Source: Lycium barbarum (lineage: Eukaryota; Streptophyta; Magnoliopsida; Solanales; Solanaceae). From it: 64,000 nucleotides of DNA. The position numbers and the translations under genes are program-made. The notes under the pieces were generated by a model that made no database searches, was not told the DNA's origin, and saw only the letters and a program-made list of their open reading frames with translations. The stretch lies in contig NC_083341.1 in the NCBI RefSeq assembly GCF_019175385.1, positions 67,551,800 to 67,615,799 on the forward strand, given 5' to 3'. How positions within the stretch are numbered: position 1 is the stretch's first letter; the number at the start of each line of letters is the position of its first letter. This document shows positions 22,781 through 33,128 of this stretch, piece by piece.

Positions 22781-23342
22781 TAAATGATATTGACATGCAT
22801 GATTTATTGTCACGACCCAACCCCGTAGGCCGTGACTAGTGCCCGATCTGGGCACCCAAACACATTTATCAAATGCTATCTCTAAATTTTTTTTTCAAAC
22901 GCATTCAAGTATATAGCAGAAGCCGACAAGGCTATATTCCAAATTTAGGTAGTTTCCAGAAAAATTTCGGCACAGTTTCCTTTGTTTTACAGACTATCCA
23001 AAATAACCATACACACAGAAAATACCAACAAAGGTCACACAGGCCAACAAGGCAACATGTAAACATATGCGGACCGGCCGCCGCGGCGAATGGGATCGCC
23101 CAAACACAACATATACACACATCCATACAGAAAGACCCCAACCCACAAACATGTCTACAGGCCTCTAATACAGACAACAGAATCATATGGCGAAACAGGG
23201 CCCCGCCGTACCCCAGAATAGTCATAACACAACAATAAGTACAACTGAAGGATCTGTACCAAAAGATGGGCTCCGGAACAAAGGAGCACTCCATACAGCA
23301 GACTGTGTACCTAGGCTGGTGGACCACCACAGTAAGCACCTG

Positions 23343-23403
23343 TACCTGCGTGGCATGAAGCGCAGCCCCCGAAGAAAGGGGGTCAGTACGGAATATGTAC
23401 TGA
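23343..23403 (-). promoter_or_regulatory. Three-hairpin LTR module (R2 copy)
   Basis: In sense: TCAGTAC...GTACTGA, CCCCC-TTTCTTC-GGGGG, CTGCG...CGCAG, GTA. One extra loop base compared with R1. Confidence 0.73.
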
Positions 23404-23644
23404 GTATGTAAAGCATGGAATACAGAAAATAGAAACATAACCAGAACAACGGTACCAAAGCAAGTATGCTATCCAAAATACAAGAGTGCTTACCTTCCAC
23501 ACACAAGTCATCTATATATTTATATGTCGATGTCGGAGGCCAGAAGAAATACAATAAATACGTGAATCATCCTGTGTACCACAAGCTTACCTACCAAACT
23601 CAGGGTGTGCATGATAGTATCGTATATCTTATATGTATATGTCA

Positions 23645-24065
23645 AATAACATGCCCCAGCCCTTTGTGAGGGACGTGGTAAATGGAATCATATATATTAA
23701 CATCATATATCAAATGTGCCAATGTCGTGTATCATATATGAAAGTAACGTACCCCGACCCTCAGTGAGGGGCGCGGTGAATCATTTTTCATGTCTGTCAA
23801 TGTCATGTATCATATATGCAAGTAACGTACCCCGGCCCTCAGTGAGGGGCGCGGTGAATCATATTTCATGTATGTCAATGTCATGTATCATGCATGCATG
23901 TAACGTGCCCCGACCCTCTTTTGCGGAACGCGGTGAATGGAGTCATCATATGCCATCCTGGCCACCTCCCCGTAATCATATCATGTACATATATGTGCCC
24001 CGGCCCTCTAGTGAGAGGGACGCGGTATATCATGCCCCGGTCCGCAAGTGAGAGGGATGCGGTGA
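23645..24065 (-). repeat. Minisatellite in R2
   Basis: About five units of roughly 60-90 bp with CCCCGACCCTCAGTGAGGGG and GCGGTGAAT. The inner CCCT...AGGG arms make each unit a small hairpin. Confidence 0.87.
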
Positions 24066-26882
24066 ATAATGCAGAGAAGTACGCACGAGAATATATCCTG
24101 GCCCGGGCTCAGTGAAGTCCAAATCAAAGCTTGCACGAACAGAGTAGTGCGAAACCACATGCACACAATCAAGACCCGAGATACAAACATACTTATATGC
24201 AAACACATTATCGGCATCTGGAGGTCCAGAAACAAGCTTCGGGTCGATCGGAACTAGTATACGAAAGTTACGAGCGTTCGAAGTACGGAACGCTCCATAA
24301 ATGTTTCGGAAGTCAATCTTTGCAAAACCGAAGTTTTAGTCGTATCAGCTATCTTTCGGATGACGTATAGAGCAAATTAAGTACGACTTAGATTCATACG
24401 CACACACCACTACATATCAAGGTATTAATTATATCACTTATTTTATTTTATTTTCTTCTTTATATTAACAACTAAGGAACATATCAATGGGTCTTTAGAT
24501 CTCGTGCCAACTTCATATAATTTAAATCAAATAAACTTTCGGAATCATATGTACGTATCATAATATATCAAGTTTGGTGAAACCATCGTTCGTGCTGTCA
24601 TACTTACCAAAATTTTCTTTAAAACATGCCTCACGAAAATTGGGGACAATATGACTCATAATATTCTTTCCGACACAAATTCTGTATACTTATTTCGTTA
24701 CTCAATCATATCGTAAGGTGGGTCATGTCAGGCATACTTCTATCAATATAATTCAGAATCATAGGATGACTTGGAACATATTAGCTAGCGCTTTAGAAGC
24801 GAAGTACTTCCGGATATCTCACGGATCAGACCAAATATAATTTATAAGATCGCGTGTACACATCAAAATATAGATTAAGGACTCAACGGAATAGTAAAAC
24901 AACCATCGTTTAGTAATCGGTACGACAACCAAGAGTTTCCTTTAACTATTGTACGGAATTAAGCCAAGTAGAACAACAGGGGAGGATTCGGGAATAGTGG
25001 GTCCACCTCGGATCAAGTCGAGGTGGCGAACATGAATCACGGACATTAGGGTCTATAAAATCATCCAAGGAAATTTCGAATCGATTTGATTACATTTACA
25101 AAAGTTGCGGACGTTTGATTACTTTCCAATCAAAACATGAGATTTATAGTTCAATTAGATTGAATGAATAGTGCTCAAATTCAATTTCGGATTTCTATGA
25201 ACAAAATTGCCCCCGAGGCTCAAATATCGGCCTAGTATACCTAGGACATGCCAAAAGAAGGAACAGGGTAGCCTTACATACCTTTCTCGCGGCTTATGCT
25301 CGCGCAAAATCAAACCCCGTTTCGTCCAAAATCTGCAATTGGTCATGAGTGCCAAATATGAGTTGTAAACTCTTAAGAATTCAACTTAGATTCATATTTG
25401 TCTACCGAAATTCCGGCAGCATTTCCCCTATAAATTCAACCTCCCCGAGACTTAGCTCGATCATAATATCAACAACAACAACCCAACAATACCAACGACA
25501 TCAAAATTCACAACGAAATAGATTCTAACATCAACGTTCTTCCTTTCTACATAAGGCGACAACTTCCATTCAAACTTTGCAATATCAAACTAATATCAAC
25601 ATTATCATGTTCATCTACTAATTCAAGGTTATTCAAACGTATTTCAATAACATTCCAAGCAATATACGTGAATTCAATTATTCCCGCAATTTCCATATTC
25701 CATCCGAAACTCCTACAAATGCGACAAAACTACTAAACCGCATCATCTTCTTTCCAATTCAATAACAACAACGTTAATTCACATTTTAGAATCTTACTTT
25801 CACGATTGTATAAAAACTATATAAAAATCATATAAAATTTCCCATAACAATCCGCAACCATTTTCAATGCCAATTCAACTCGTTAAACATTCTTTTTCAT
25901 CATGAATGCCACAACGACGCAACTAACGAGCTAAACAAAATCAAATTCATCCCCCCTTGACCACACTATGGCTCACGGCCTTACACCTACTCACACACAT
26001 GCACGGCTACATCCATATATATTCACAACACACAATTAACATACTACATAAATTTAATTCATGTTCCTACACCCACTTAATACCCACGGCCATACACACA
26101 TGCACACACCACACGGCCACATCCAATACACAACATTCCCATAGTTTTCATTCCATTCTACATTCTACAACATATATAAACCATTTATAACATGTAAAGG
26201 AATAAAAATTCTTACCTTTCCTTCAACTTTCCACTTGCCACAAAAGCGGTTTCCTTGCTAAAATAATTATGCCACGTTGAAGAGGGCTCTTGACATAGTA
26301 AGAATACTAGAAGAATATAATTTTTGGAACAAGGATTGTTGGCTTGGATTTTTTTTTTCTCTCCTTGCCTTGGCCGAAACCTTGGCTCCCTTTGCTCTCA
26401 ATTTTTTTTGTGTCTTGAAAGTTCTTGAACATATGAAGACTAATATGGTGGCCATCTTATTTATCACATGGATTTTAATCCCACATGGGCCTTGGGCCAT
26501 ATACCCTTGGCCGGCCACCTCTTCATGGTTGGGCCTTTCATCTTTTTTTTTGTTCATTTATTAGAGCCCAATTAATTGGCTAGTATTTGTAGTTCATGAA
26601 ACAAATTTCCGAAATTCCAATTTTTGTCCTTAGCCTCCCTCCATAATTCCGCATCAATATTTTTCCAAGAACAACTTATATATTGAATAAGATCAAAATA
26701 TGGCCTTGTCTTTAACTTGTCACAATTATTTCAATTTTTTTTTCCGAATGTGCAAAATTGCGGGATATATAACATTTATGATTCAAAAGGGCAAGGTTTT
26801 TGGTATTCTGAACATTGTACTTGTCTTCTGTACTCCCCATTTCAGTTAAGATCCTTTTTACTGTATTTCATGCTTTATATAC

Positions 26883-26943
26883 TCAGTACATATTTTGTAC
26901 TGAACCCCTTTCTTCGGGGGGCTGCGTTTCATGCCCGCAGGTA
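26883..26943 (+). promoter_or_regulatory. Three-hairpin LTR module (S2 copy)
   Basis: TCAGTAC at 26883-26889 pairs with GTACTGA; ACCCC...GGGGG and CTGCG...CGCAG follow, then GTA. It lies just right of the nested R2. Confidence 0.75.
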
Positions 26944-28330
26944 TAGATAGTCGGTTTAGTGATCCTTCAGCATAGGACTTCTACTCAGCTGTCTTGGAAA
27001 GATCCATTGTTCCGGAGTCTAGACCTTTGGTACAGATCTTCTAATGTATATGTATATACTTATCCAGGGGTACGGCGAGGCCCTGTCCCGTCATATTCCA
27101 CTATTAGTACTCTTAGAGGTCTGTAGACATGTGTGTGGGTTGTATATATATTATGATCAGCTGTGTCTATATAGCTATTGTGGATGTTTCTGTTGTTGTA
27201 GCAGCCTTGCCCTGTTGCACGTGTTATCGATACGTAGTGGCAGCCTTGTCGGCTTGCGTAATACATTGACATGTAGTGGAGCCTTGTCGTCTTGCGTAGC
27301 ATAATGATATACCTCGTCGGCTTGCGTATGTTATTACATTGTGATTGATTGAGAACCTATAGTATCAGTCCGATTATGTTTAACAGGTACATATGGTGTC
27401 CAGCTCGGGCACTAGTCATGACCCACGGGGCTGGGTCGTGACAGTCATAATACAATATTGCATTAATCCTCCTATTATGTTTCTCCCGTGTTCTTATTAT
27501 CATTTGTAACGAGATTCTATTCGTAATACATCAAGAGTCATGATTCCAGTCAACTACTATTTAAGAATACCCTTATTTTCACATTTGAGCTCTATATTCT
27601 ATTTTCTTCCATAATACAAGTCTTTCAACCCCTCAATACCCTCAATAATAGGAAATAAACATAAAACTCACCTTAAGCACTTGGGAACAAGCCTTGAGTC
27701 ATTTTACTCCATTAGAATGAAATCCTCCACTTGCATGCCAAAGAAATTCTTACCCTCCACAAACCCTAATAGGCTTCCTAGTATATGAATCTCTTAAATC
27801 TTGATTTCTTGGTATAGATTGTTATAGAAATAGAGAGAGGATTTTAGAGGGTTCTAGAGAGATATAGAGTCTATTTTTGGTAGAAATAATGAATTAAAAC
27901 GTGGGAGCTTATATTTATAACCAGGGCTGGAAACTTCCAGATCCGCAGGTCAACGAGCAGGGTTGACGGCTCGTAGCAGGGTCGACGGTCCGTCAACATG
28001 CGCCGTCGATTCTCCGCCTGAGATGTCTGATTGTAGAACCTCATCGACGGTGTCAGGCGATGGCTCGTCGACGTGTCGACGGTTCGTCCCTTGAGTCGTC
28101 GACGCTGACTGGTTTCAGCAGTTTTTTTCTAAACTGCTCCGTTTTGCTCCGATTCGATTCGTTTCACTTCTAATTCCGTCATAATATCAAGAATACATAC
28201 ATATACTCCTGCACACATACAAAGTAAAATATCTCGTGACCAAAGCTTTGGTGCGGACTACCGTACCAAAGGTGTACACCACCAATATGCCAACATCTCC
28301 TTGCAATAAAACAAGAGGTGTAATAGGAAT

Positions 28331-28918
28331 AGTCTCTTTCATATGCTTTACATACTCTTTAGGTATATATTGAATTAGAACCTGTGCATTCCATCCTTCT
28401 GTACTGGCAAAATTCTGAACTTCTATTTCCTCCTCCAAACTATCCTCAAATAGGACATGATATAATCCACCAAGATTTGTCCAGTTGTCAAACCAGAAGT
28501 TAGAATCCCCTTTTTTCACTTGCCACCATATTTGATGCTCCACCAGTTCCCTTACTATTATCAACCTTCTCCAGATAGAAGATGCCCCTTTTGCATGTGC
28601 AATCCACAATGAAGGATTTGTTCTGAGATTCCACCATAGTCTACAGAAAAGGGCATTTGACACTTCAAAGAGTGATCCGAAGCCCAGTCCACCTTCATCT
28701 TTAGGCAATGACAATATTTCTCATTTAATCCAATGTACACCTTTCTTGTCACCAGTGTTTGACCAGAAAAACCTTGAGAAAATACTACGCATTTGTCTAA
28801 TCACACCCTTTGGAGGATTCATTCCTAATAATAGGTATACATGCATGCTTTGTAATACATGAGATATCAGTGTTGCTCTTCCACCATATGAAAGTAGTCT
28901 CCCTTGCCATGCATTCAC
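28331..28918 (-). pseudogene. LINE post-RT region
   Basis: Two frames give text typical of plant LINE ORF2 downstream of RT: AWQGRLLSYGGRATLISHVL then IFSRFFWSNTGDKKGVHWIK (28721-28918), and SLPKDEGGLGFGSLFEVSNA with FCRLWWNLRTNPSLW (28187-28714, LINE-derived only down to 28331). A frame change joins them near 28720. Below 28331 the reading frame enters the G LTR, so the last 40-odd codons there are chimeric. Confidence 0.87.
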
Positions 28919-29059
28919 CTTTTTGGCAATCTTTTTAACAACTGTATCGTAATGTGAAATTCAGTTCCTATTGTACAAAATTGGGCAGCTAAGATATGTG
29001 AATGGAAAGAAGCCTTGCCTAATTCTTGTGATTTGTTTCAGCCTTAACACTAAACCACT

Positions 29060-29389
29060 CTACACCTTTTCATGAACATAGAAGGCACTCTTATTTAAAT
29101 TTATCAACTGACCTGATACCTTTTCATATCTATTTAGCACTCTCATCATCAGTTTTACTGAATATTGGTCAGCAGAGACACAAATAATTGTGTCATCAGA
29201 ATATGACAAATGATTAATTCTTGGACTCCATTTTGGCATACCATACTCCACAAACCTTGGGTTTTTATACAATGCATTTAGTCCCCTTGATAATGCCTCA
29301 GCAGGTAAGATGAAAAGGGTGGGGGATAGAGGATCATCTTGTTTAAATCCCCTTGATGACTTGAAAAAACCATGTGCTTTCCTATTCAA
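29060..29389 (-). pseudogene. LINE reverse transcriptase, palm part 2
   Basis: This 109-codon stretch contains FFKSSRGFKQDDPLSPTLF, the usual GxxQGDPLSP block with Gly changed to Asp, and SYSDDTIICVSAD, the catalytic (F/Y)xDD box. VSGQLINLNKSAFYVH follows as in plant LINEs. The catalytic Asp pair is kept; a stop separates it from the part upstream. Confidence 0.92.
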
Positions 29390-29410
29390 GAGAACTGAAT
29401 ACCAGTTGTT

Positions 29411-29644
29411 TTATAGTAGCCTGAACACTATGTCAATTAACACCTCACTAAAACCAAATTTCCTAAGCACTTTGGTGAAGAAGAGCCAAGAGACTCTATC
29501 ATATGCCTTGGTCATATCTAATTTGACCACTACATTTGTTGTTTTAGTTCTCTTGCTTATATCTCCGACAATATCCTGTGTGAGTAACACATTCTCCATG
29601 ATACTTCTTCCTTTCAGAAAAGCTGATTGATTCTCAGAAATCAA
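29411..29644 (-). pseudogene. LINE reverse transcriptase, palm part 1
   Basis: This 77-codon stretch has the conserved QSAFLKGRSIMENVLL and VVVKLDMTKAYDRVSW, where the Asp of LDM is a metal-binding residue. It would act in target-primed reverse transcription. It joins the next part through a stop near 29400. Confidence 0.92.
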
Positions 29645-29673
29645 ACCTGGCAGTAGTTTTACTAATCTTTTAT

Positions 29674-30148
29674 TGTCACGACCCGACTAGGGGGCCGCAA
29701 CGAGCACCCGGTGCTAGCCCACCCGGGCACCCCTAAGCTTACACTCATACTCTCATCTAGATGAGCCACATCATTAATCATACATTTCTAAGCATCAATC
29801 ATACTAGTCCCATTGGACGACAACATCTTTAATCATCATAGGCAACTATGCCACAACAATGTACATGGGCCGACGAGGCCAACAAAATGATATACAAAAT
29901 ATAGGCCGGCAAGGCCAGACATAACTAATCACATACACGTGACTACGAGCCTCTAAGAGTATAGCATATCACATGAGCGGGACAGGACCCCGCTATGCCC
30001 ATAATTATGTACACAAAAGAATAAGTACCCAAAAGCTATGGTTCCGAATGAGATGGAGCTCTGCTATGAAATCTCTGAATAAGTAACTATGAGTCTAGTC
30101 TGTCTCCCTGTGCACCTACGGGCATGACGCAACATCCACAAACAAAAG
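29674..30148 (-). mobile_element. R3: minus-strand LTR fragment cut by the tandem array
   Basis: It begins TGTCACGACCCGAC after LINE sequence ending in TTTAT. In sense this is the last 475 bp of an LTR, ending inside the hairpin module: GTTGCGTCATGCCCGTAGG is visible near 30120. The array starts at 30149; the rest of R3 is expected beyond the array's far end, outside the window. Confidence 0.82.
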
Positions 30149-30376
30149 TGTTATAGCCCGTACATTGTACGCTCGGATACTCCAAGGTAGTTGTGGTAAG
30201 TTAAGGGAATGAACATCCTCCAAAACTATTTTAATGTACAAGTGGGTCATGAATATTATTTATGAATATTATTAGTATGGAAATATTGAGAAAGGTCAAG
30301 GGTAAAAAGGGAAATTCACAGAATGGCTCATGGTAATATTGCGGAAGTCTAGGGGCAAAATGGGAATTTCACAAAA

Positions 30377-30394
30377 TTCAAGAAGGTTCTTGAA
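30377..30394 (+). promoter_or_regulatory. Perfect four-unit heat-shock element in L1
   Basis: TTCAAGAAGGTTCTTGAA: alternating TTC and GAA units, each separated by two bases, with no mismatch. It lies about 205 bp upstream of the TATA-like box. This is the consensus for heat-shock factor trimers; activity is not shown. Confidence 0.75.
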
Positions 30395-30598
30395 AGAGGC
30401 CATGTTGGCCGTGTAACATCTAGGTATATGTCCACATTTTATTTAATGTGGATATGGACCAAAGTGTATATAATAAGACAAGTGGCCACATTTGGTTATT
30501 ATAAGAAAATTGGTCTTCTTTGACTAATTTAAGACATTTCAAGAAAAAAGGAAGAAAACTCTAGAAAAAGAAAGAAGGGGAGGCATGTGGCCATTTCA

Positions 30599-30607
30599 TA
30601 TATAAAG
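30599..30607 (+). promoter_or_regulatory. TATA-like box in L1
   Basis: TATATAAAG, followed by GGGGGGC. The other array LTRs read TATTTAAAG at this place. A transcript start about 30 bp downstream is inferred. Confidence 0.5.
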
Positions 30608-32319
30608 GGGGGCAAGTATATATATGGAGAAAGATGACTAATTCATCATTTTAAATCAAGAATCTTGTAGAAAAAAAAAAAAGAGGAGAGAAAGGGCCAT
30701 ATTCGGCCAAGGCAAGAAAAAAATAGAGCCTTCAACTTTGATTCCAAAAATATTTTTGCCAAGTATCCCCACTAATTTGAAGGCCCTGTATCACGTGGTG
30801 TAGTTGTTGGAGCAAGAAAATCATTCATTCTTGCAATTACAAGTCTAACCGAAAAGAAGATGAGTCGAAAGGAAGGTATGTTCAATCATCTTTTACATAT
30901 GTTATAGATGATTTATGTATGTTGAAGTATATAGAAATGGATGGAATTCATGGCATATATGTGTGTTGGTGTTGTAGCCGAATGGAATGGTGTTGTGTAG
31001 AAAGAATGAATTAATTTTTACTTAGTCTTTTGGTTGTTGTTGTAATATATAGAAATGGACAAAAATGCATGAAAACATGTATGATGTTATTGTGGCCGAA
31101 TAGGGGTTGGTTTGGCAAGTTATGATGAATTGATTCTATGTGATATTTTAGTTGTTGTTGTTGTGGAATCCATAAGAAAATGGAGGTTTAATGACTTGGA
31201 AATGAAGTTGTAATCCTTATAGGATTGTTGAAGAAAGTTAATGCGACACTAGCTTGGATTCTTACATTGTATGAATGATGTTGTTAATGCATGGTTGTTG
31301 ATATGGTTTATGAATCTAAAATGAGAAAAATGTGTGGTTAATACTTTTGTTGAAGTTGGAGGATTCGGGTAGCATTGGATCATTATGAATATTGTAGTAT
31401 TGTTAGAATAATTGTTGGTATTGTTGTTGATAATGTGGCCGAGTTCCATTCTCGGGTTTGTTGTTGAATTGGCCGAGTTAGATTCTCGGGGATGGTGTAT
31501 TTACAGGGGAGGTGCTGCCGAAATTTCGGCAGATCATAAGTGAATTTATTTGAAGAATTAAGACAAGTATATGGTGATGAATCTAATGATTGCGTTAACC
31601 TTCTTGAATGTATAGTAGCGGTAGCGAGCTTGGACAATTAAGCGTAGCTAATAGGGCGCGGAACAGGTATGTTAAGGCTTGTCCCTTTTCTTTCAAAGGC
31701 ATGATCCCGATGTTATGATTTCATAAGTATTTCCATATTTTTCCTTGCTTTCAAAAGTTAGATGTTTATGACTCTAAGGCATGATTCTCTTCCGATAACC
31801 CATAAACGTTTTCCAAATTGTCTATATTTTTCCAAAACAAAGGTTGATGATTTTGTAAACCTTTATGACTACAACGACGGACATGTTTTTGTAATTAAAA
31901 CGATGTTGTCAAAGATGATAATATGTCCATGATGATTACGATAAGGATGGGTTTCATGTTTGAAAGTCTCAAGTTATGGATTCAATATGAATATGAGAAC
32001 ATCGAGCTAGTTCTTGATCCTCAATTCTATTCCTTGATTATGACTCTATTTTCTAAAGACTCCAAAGTATATGAATTGACGTCTCATGAGGTTTATGATC
32101 TTATTCTATGTTTTCTCTTAATGCTATCCTTCGTTGATAGTCTCGCCTTATAATTATCGTTCCTTCAAGGTGAAACAGAGCGACCCTGGTTATTCCATAA
32201 TGTAATCGGAGGTTACCGACCTTACGTCACTCCGATAGATACATGACTTTCTTTGGGCTCTCATGCATGCTGTTATATGTATATGTATATGGGGAAAAGG
32301 GATATATGTATATATATAT

Positions 32320-32341
32320 GGGGGGGGGGGGGGGGGGGGGG
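32320..32341 (+). repeat. G homopolymer in L1
   Basis: 22 consecutive G. By eye the same tract has 14 G in L2, 7 in L3, 12 in L4, 7 in L5 and 7 in L6. Confidence 0.9.
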
Positions 32342-32659
32342 AGGGAGATATGTTGCGCTGTAAGACGCATTGCCACCTGGTCAGCTGGCGTATTCATCCC
32401 GGACGCGGGATATATGGGCGAGCCGACGTATTTCGGCGCTATGTGGGCGAGCCGACGTTGTTCGGCGCTATGACTTGTTCTATTTTCTATATATGAAAAA
32501 GAAATGTTTTCAAAGGAAAGATAAGCATGCATGGCATCCGCCCTAAAGGCCACTCATATGTACAGGTTACCCTTTTACCTCATGATATGTTCTATATTTC
32601 CATCCTGTTATTATTCATATTTATATTCCTTACTATGTTACTATTCCTGCCTTACATAC

Positions 32660-32720
32660 TCAGTACATTGCTCGTACTGACCCCTTTTCTTTGGGGGCTG
32701 CGTTTCATGCCGCGCAGGTA
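32660..32720 (+). promoter_or_regulatory. Three-hairpin LTR module (L1)
   Basis: TCAGTAC (32660-32666) with GTACTGA (32674-32680); CCCC...GGGG; CTGCG (32698-32702) with CGCAG (32713-32717); then GTA. Confidence 0.73.
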
Positions 32721-33116
32721 CACCCAGATGAGCAAAAGCTATCATAGAAGATGTTCTAGCGAAGTTGGCGAGCTCCATTTGGCCCTGGAGTGTAGCCGAG
32801 TCAGCGTACTATGCTATGATGTCTTGTTCGAAGTTAGTGACTTTGCAGACAAAGTTGTGGTTATTGGTTGTCAGTTCAGTAAGCGGCTCCACTAGCCGAT
32901 GTGTCATTCGTGTTATAATATAAGTTTCATATGATTACAGATTTTGTTTGAATTGAGTACAAAGAAAAGAAAAATTCTGAAAGCTTTACTATGTTTTCCA
33001 CTTCTTATTGATGTAAGAGTTTAAAGAGGCTAAGTATAAGAGACAGCAGTTTCGCTCGGCTCCGAATATAGGGTCGGGTGCCCATCACACCCTAGTAAGG
33101 TTGGGGTGTGACAAAG

Positions 33117-33128
33117 TGGTATCAGAGC
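33117..33128 (+). other. Primer binding site of I1
   Basis: TGGTATCAGAGC, initiator Met-tRNA type, three bases after the LTR end. It is repeated after L2 and L4-L6; after L3 the last bases are mutated (TGGTATCAGAGA). Confidence 0.93.

Larger units (their letters stand above)
22808..26774 (-). mobile_element. R2: minus-strand solo LTR (3.97 kb) nested in S2
   Basis: The plus strand reads TGTCACGACCC...GATATATAACA. TTTAT at 22803-22807 and 26775-26779 is the target duplication. It is the same family as the R1 LTR and supplies its intact version. There is no primer site or coding region. The 25400-25430 stretch has the CTACCGAAATTCCGGCAG palindrome. The rest is AT-rich LTR DNA with no gene. Confidence 0.93.
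20973..27443 (+). mobile_element. S2: solo LTR in the G right LTR, interrupted by R2
   Basis: It starts TGTTATACCCCG, ends GGGTCGTGACA, and is flanked by GTCAT (20968-20972 and 27444-27448). Without nested R2 it is about 2.5 kb. No internal region or coding sequence is present. The left part (20973-22807) is AT-rich with a half-palindrome near 21875; the right part (26780-27443) holds the hairpin module and LTR end. Confidence 0.92.
12322..28325 (-). mobile_element. G: Tekay/Del-type Ty3-gypsy chromovirus, decayed, with nested insertions
   Basis: A complete minus-strand element: LTRs at 12322-14242 and 19460-28325 (the latter interrupted), primer site at 19444-19455, gag, protease, RT, RNase H, integrase and a chromodomain in that order, and a polypurine tract next to the 3' LTR. 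The 5-bp target duplication GGAAT flanks both ends. The domain order with the chromodomain last marks a chromovirus; the sequence style fits Tekay/Del. Many stops and frameshifts make it non-functional. One LTR tip is mutated (TATTA for TGTTA in sense at 28325). The internal region is about 5.2 kb. Confidence 0.93.
19460..28325 (-). mobile_element. G 5' LTR (right copy), interrupted by S2
   Basis: It runs TGTCAAGACCC...GGTGTAATA. Removing S2 (20973-27443) and one GTCAT copy leaves about 2.39 kb, longer than the left LTR because the minisatellite block is kept. The flanks of S2 join to give the text seen uninterrupted at about 13360 in the left LTR. Confidence 0.93.
28331..29673 (-). mobile_element. 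LINE, RT half (minus strand)
   Basis: The continuation of the LINE at 10833-12316, on the far side of G. It holds the RT fingers/palm (29060-29644) and the post-RT region (28331-28918) in several broken frames. A reverse LTR (R3) inserted at 29674 cuts off the 5' part (endonuclease, ORF1), which is not in the window. Confidence 0.88.
30149..33113 (+). mobile_element. Array LTR L1 (2.97 kb, intact)
   Basis: TGTTATAGCCC...GGGTGTGACA. In order: a heat-shock element (30377-30394), an inverted repeat TCCACATT...AATGTGGA (30431-30452), a TATA-like box (30599-30607), an AAG-GTATGT donor-like site near 30887, the palindrome CTGCCGAAATTTCGGCAG (31515-31532), a CAG-GTATGT site near 31665, a 22-base G run, a GC-rich repeat with GGGCGAGCCGACG, and the hairpin module. 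L1, L2 and L7 share the start TTATAGCCC and a duplicated ATGAATATTATTT block absent from L4-L6. Confidence 0.94.

Noticed and set aside
26267..26564. Two opposite frames of 95-96 codons in R2
   Set aside because: They lie on top of each other in LTR sequence; neither has a domain. Chance frames.
31383..31637. 84-codon minus-strand frame repeated in array LTRs
   Set aside because: It crosses the 18-bp palindrome and TTG-rich repeats; composition explains the open frame and no family resemblance is seen.
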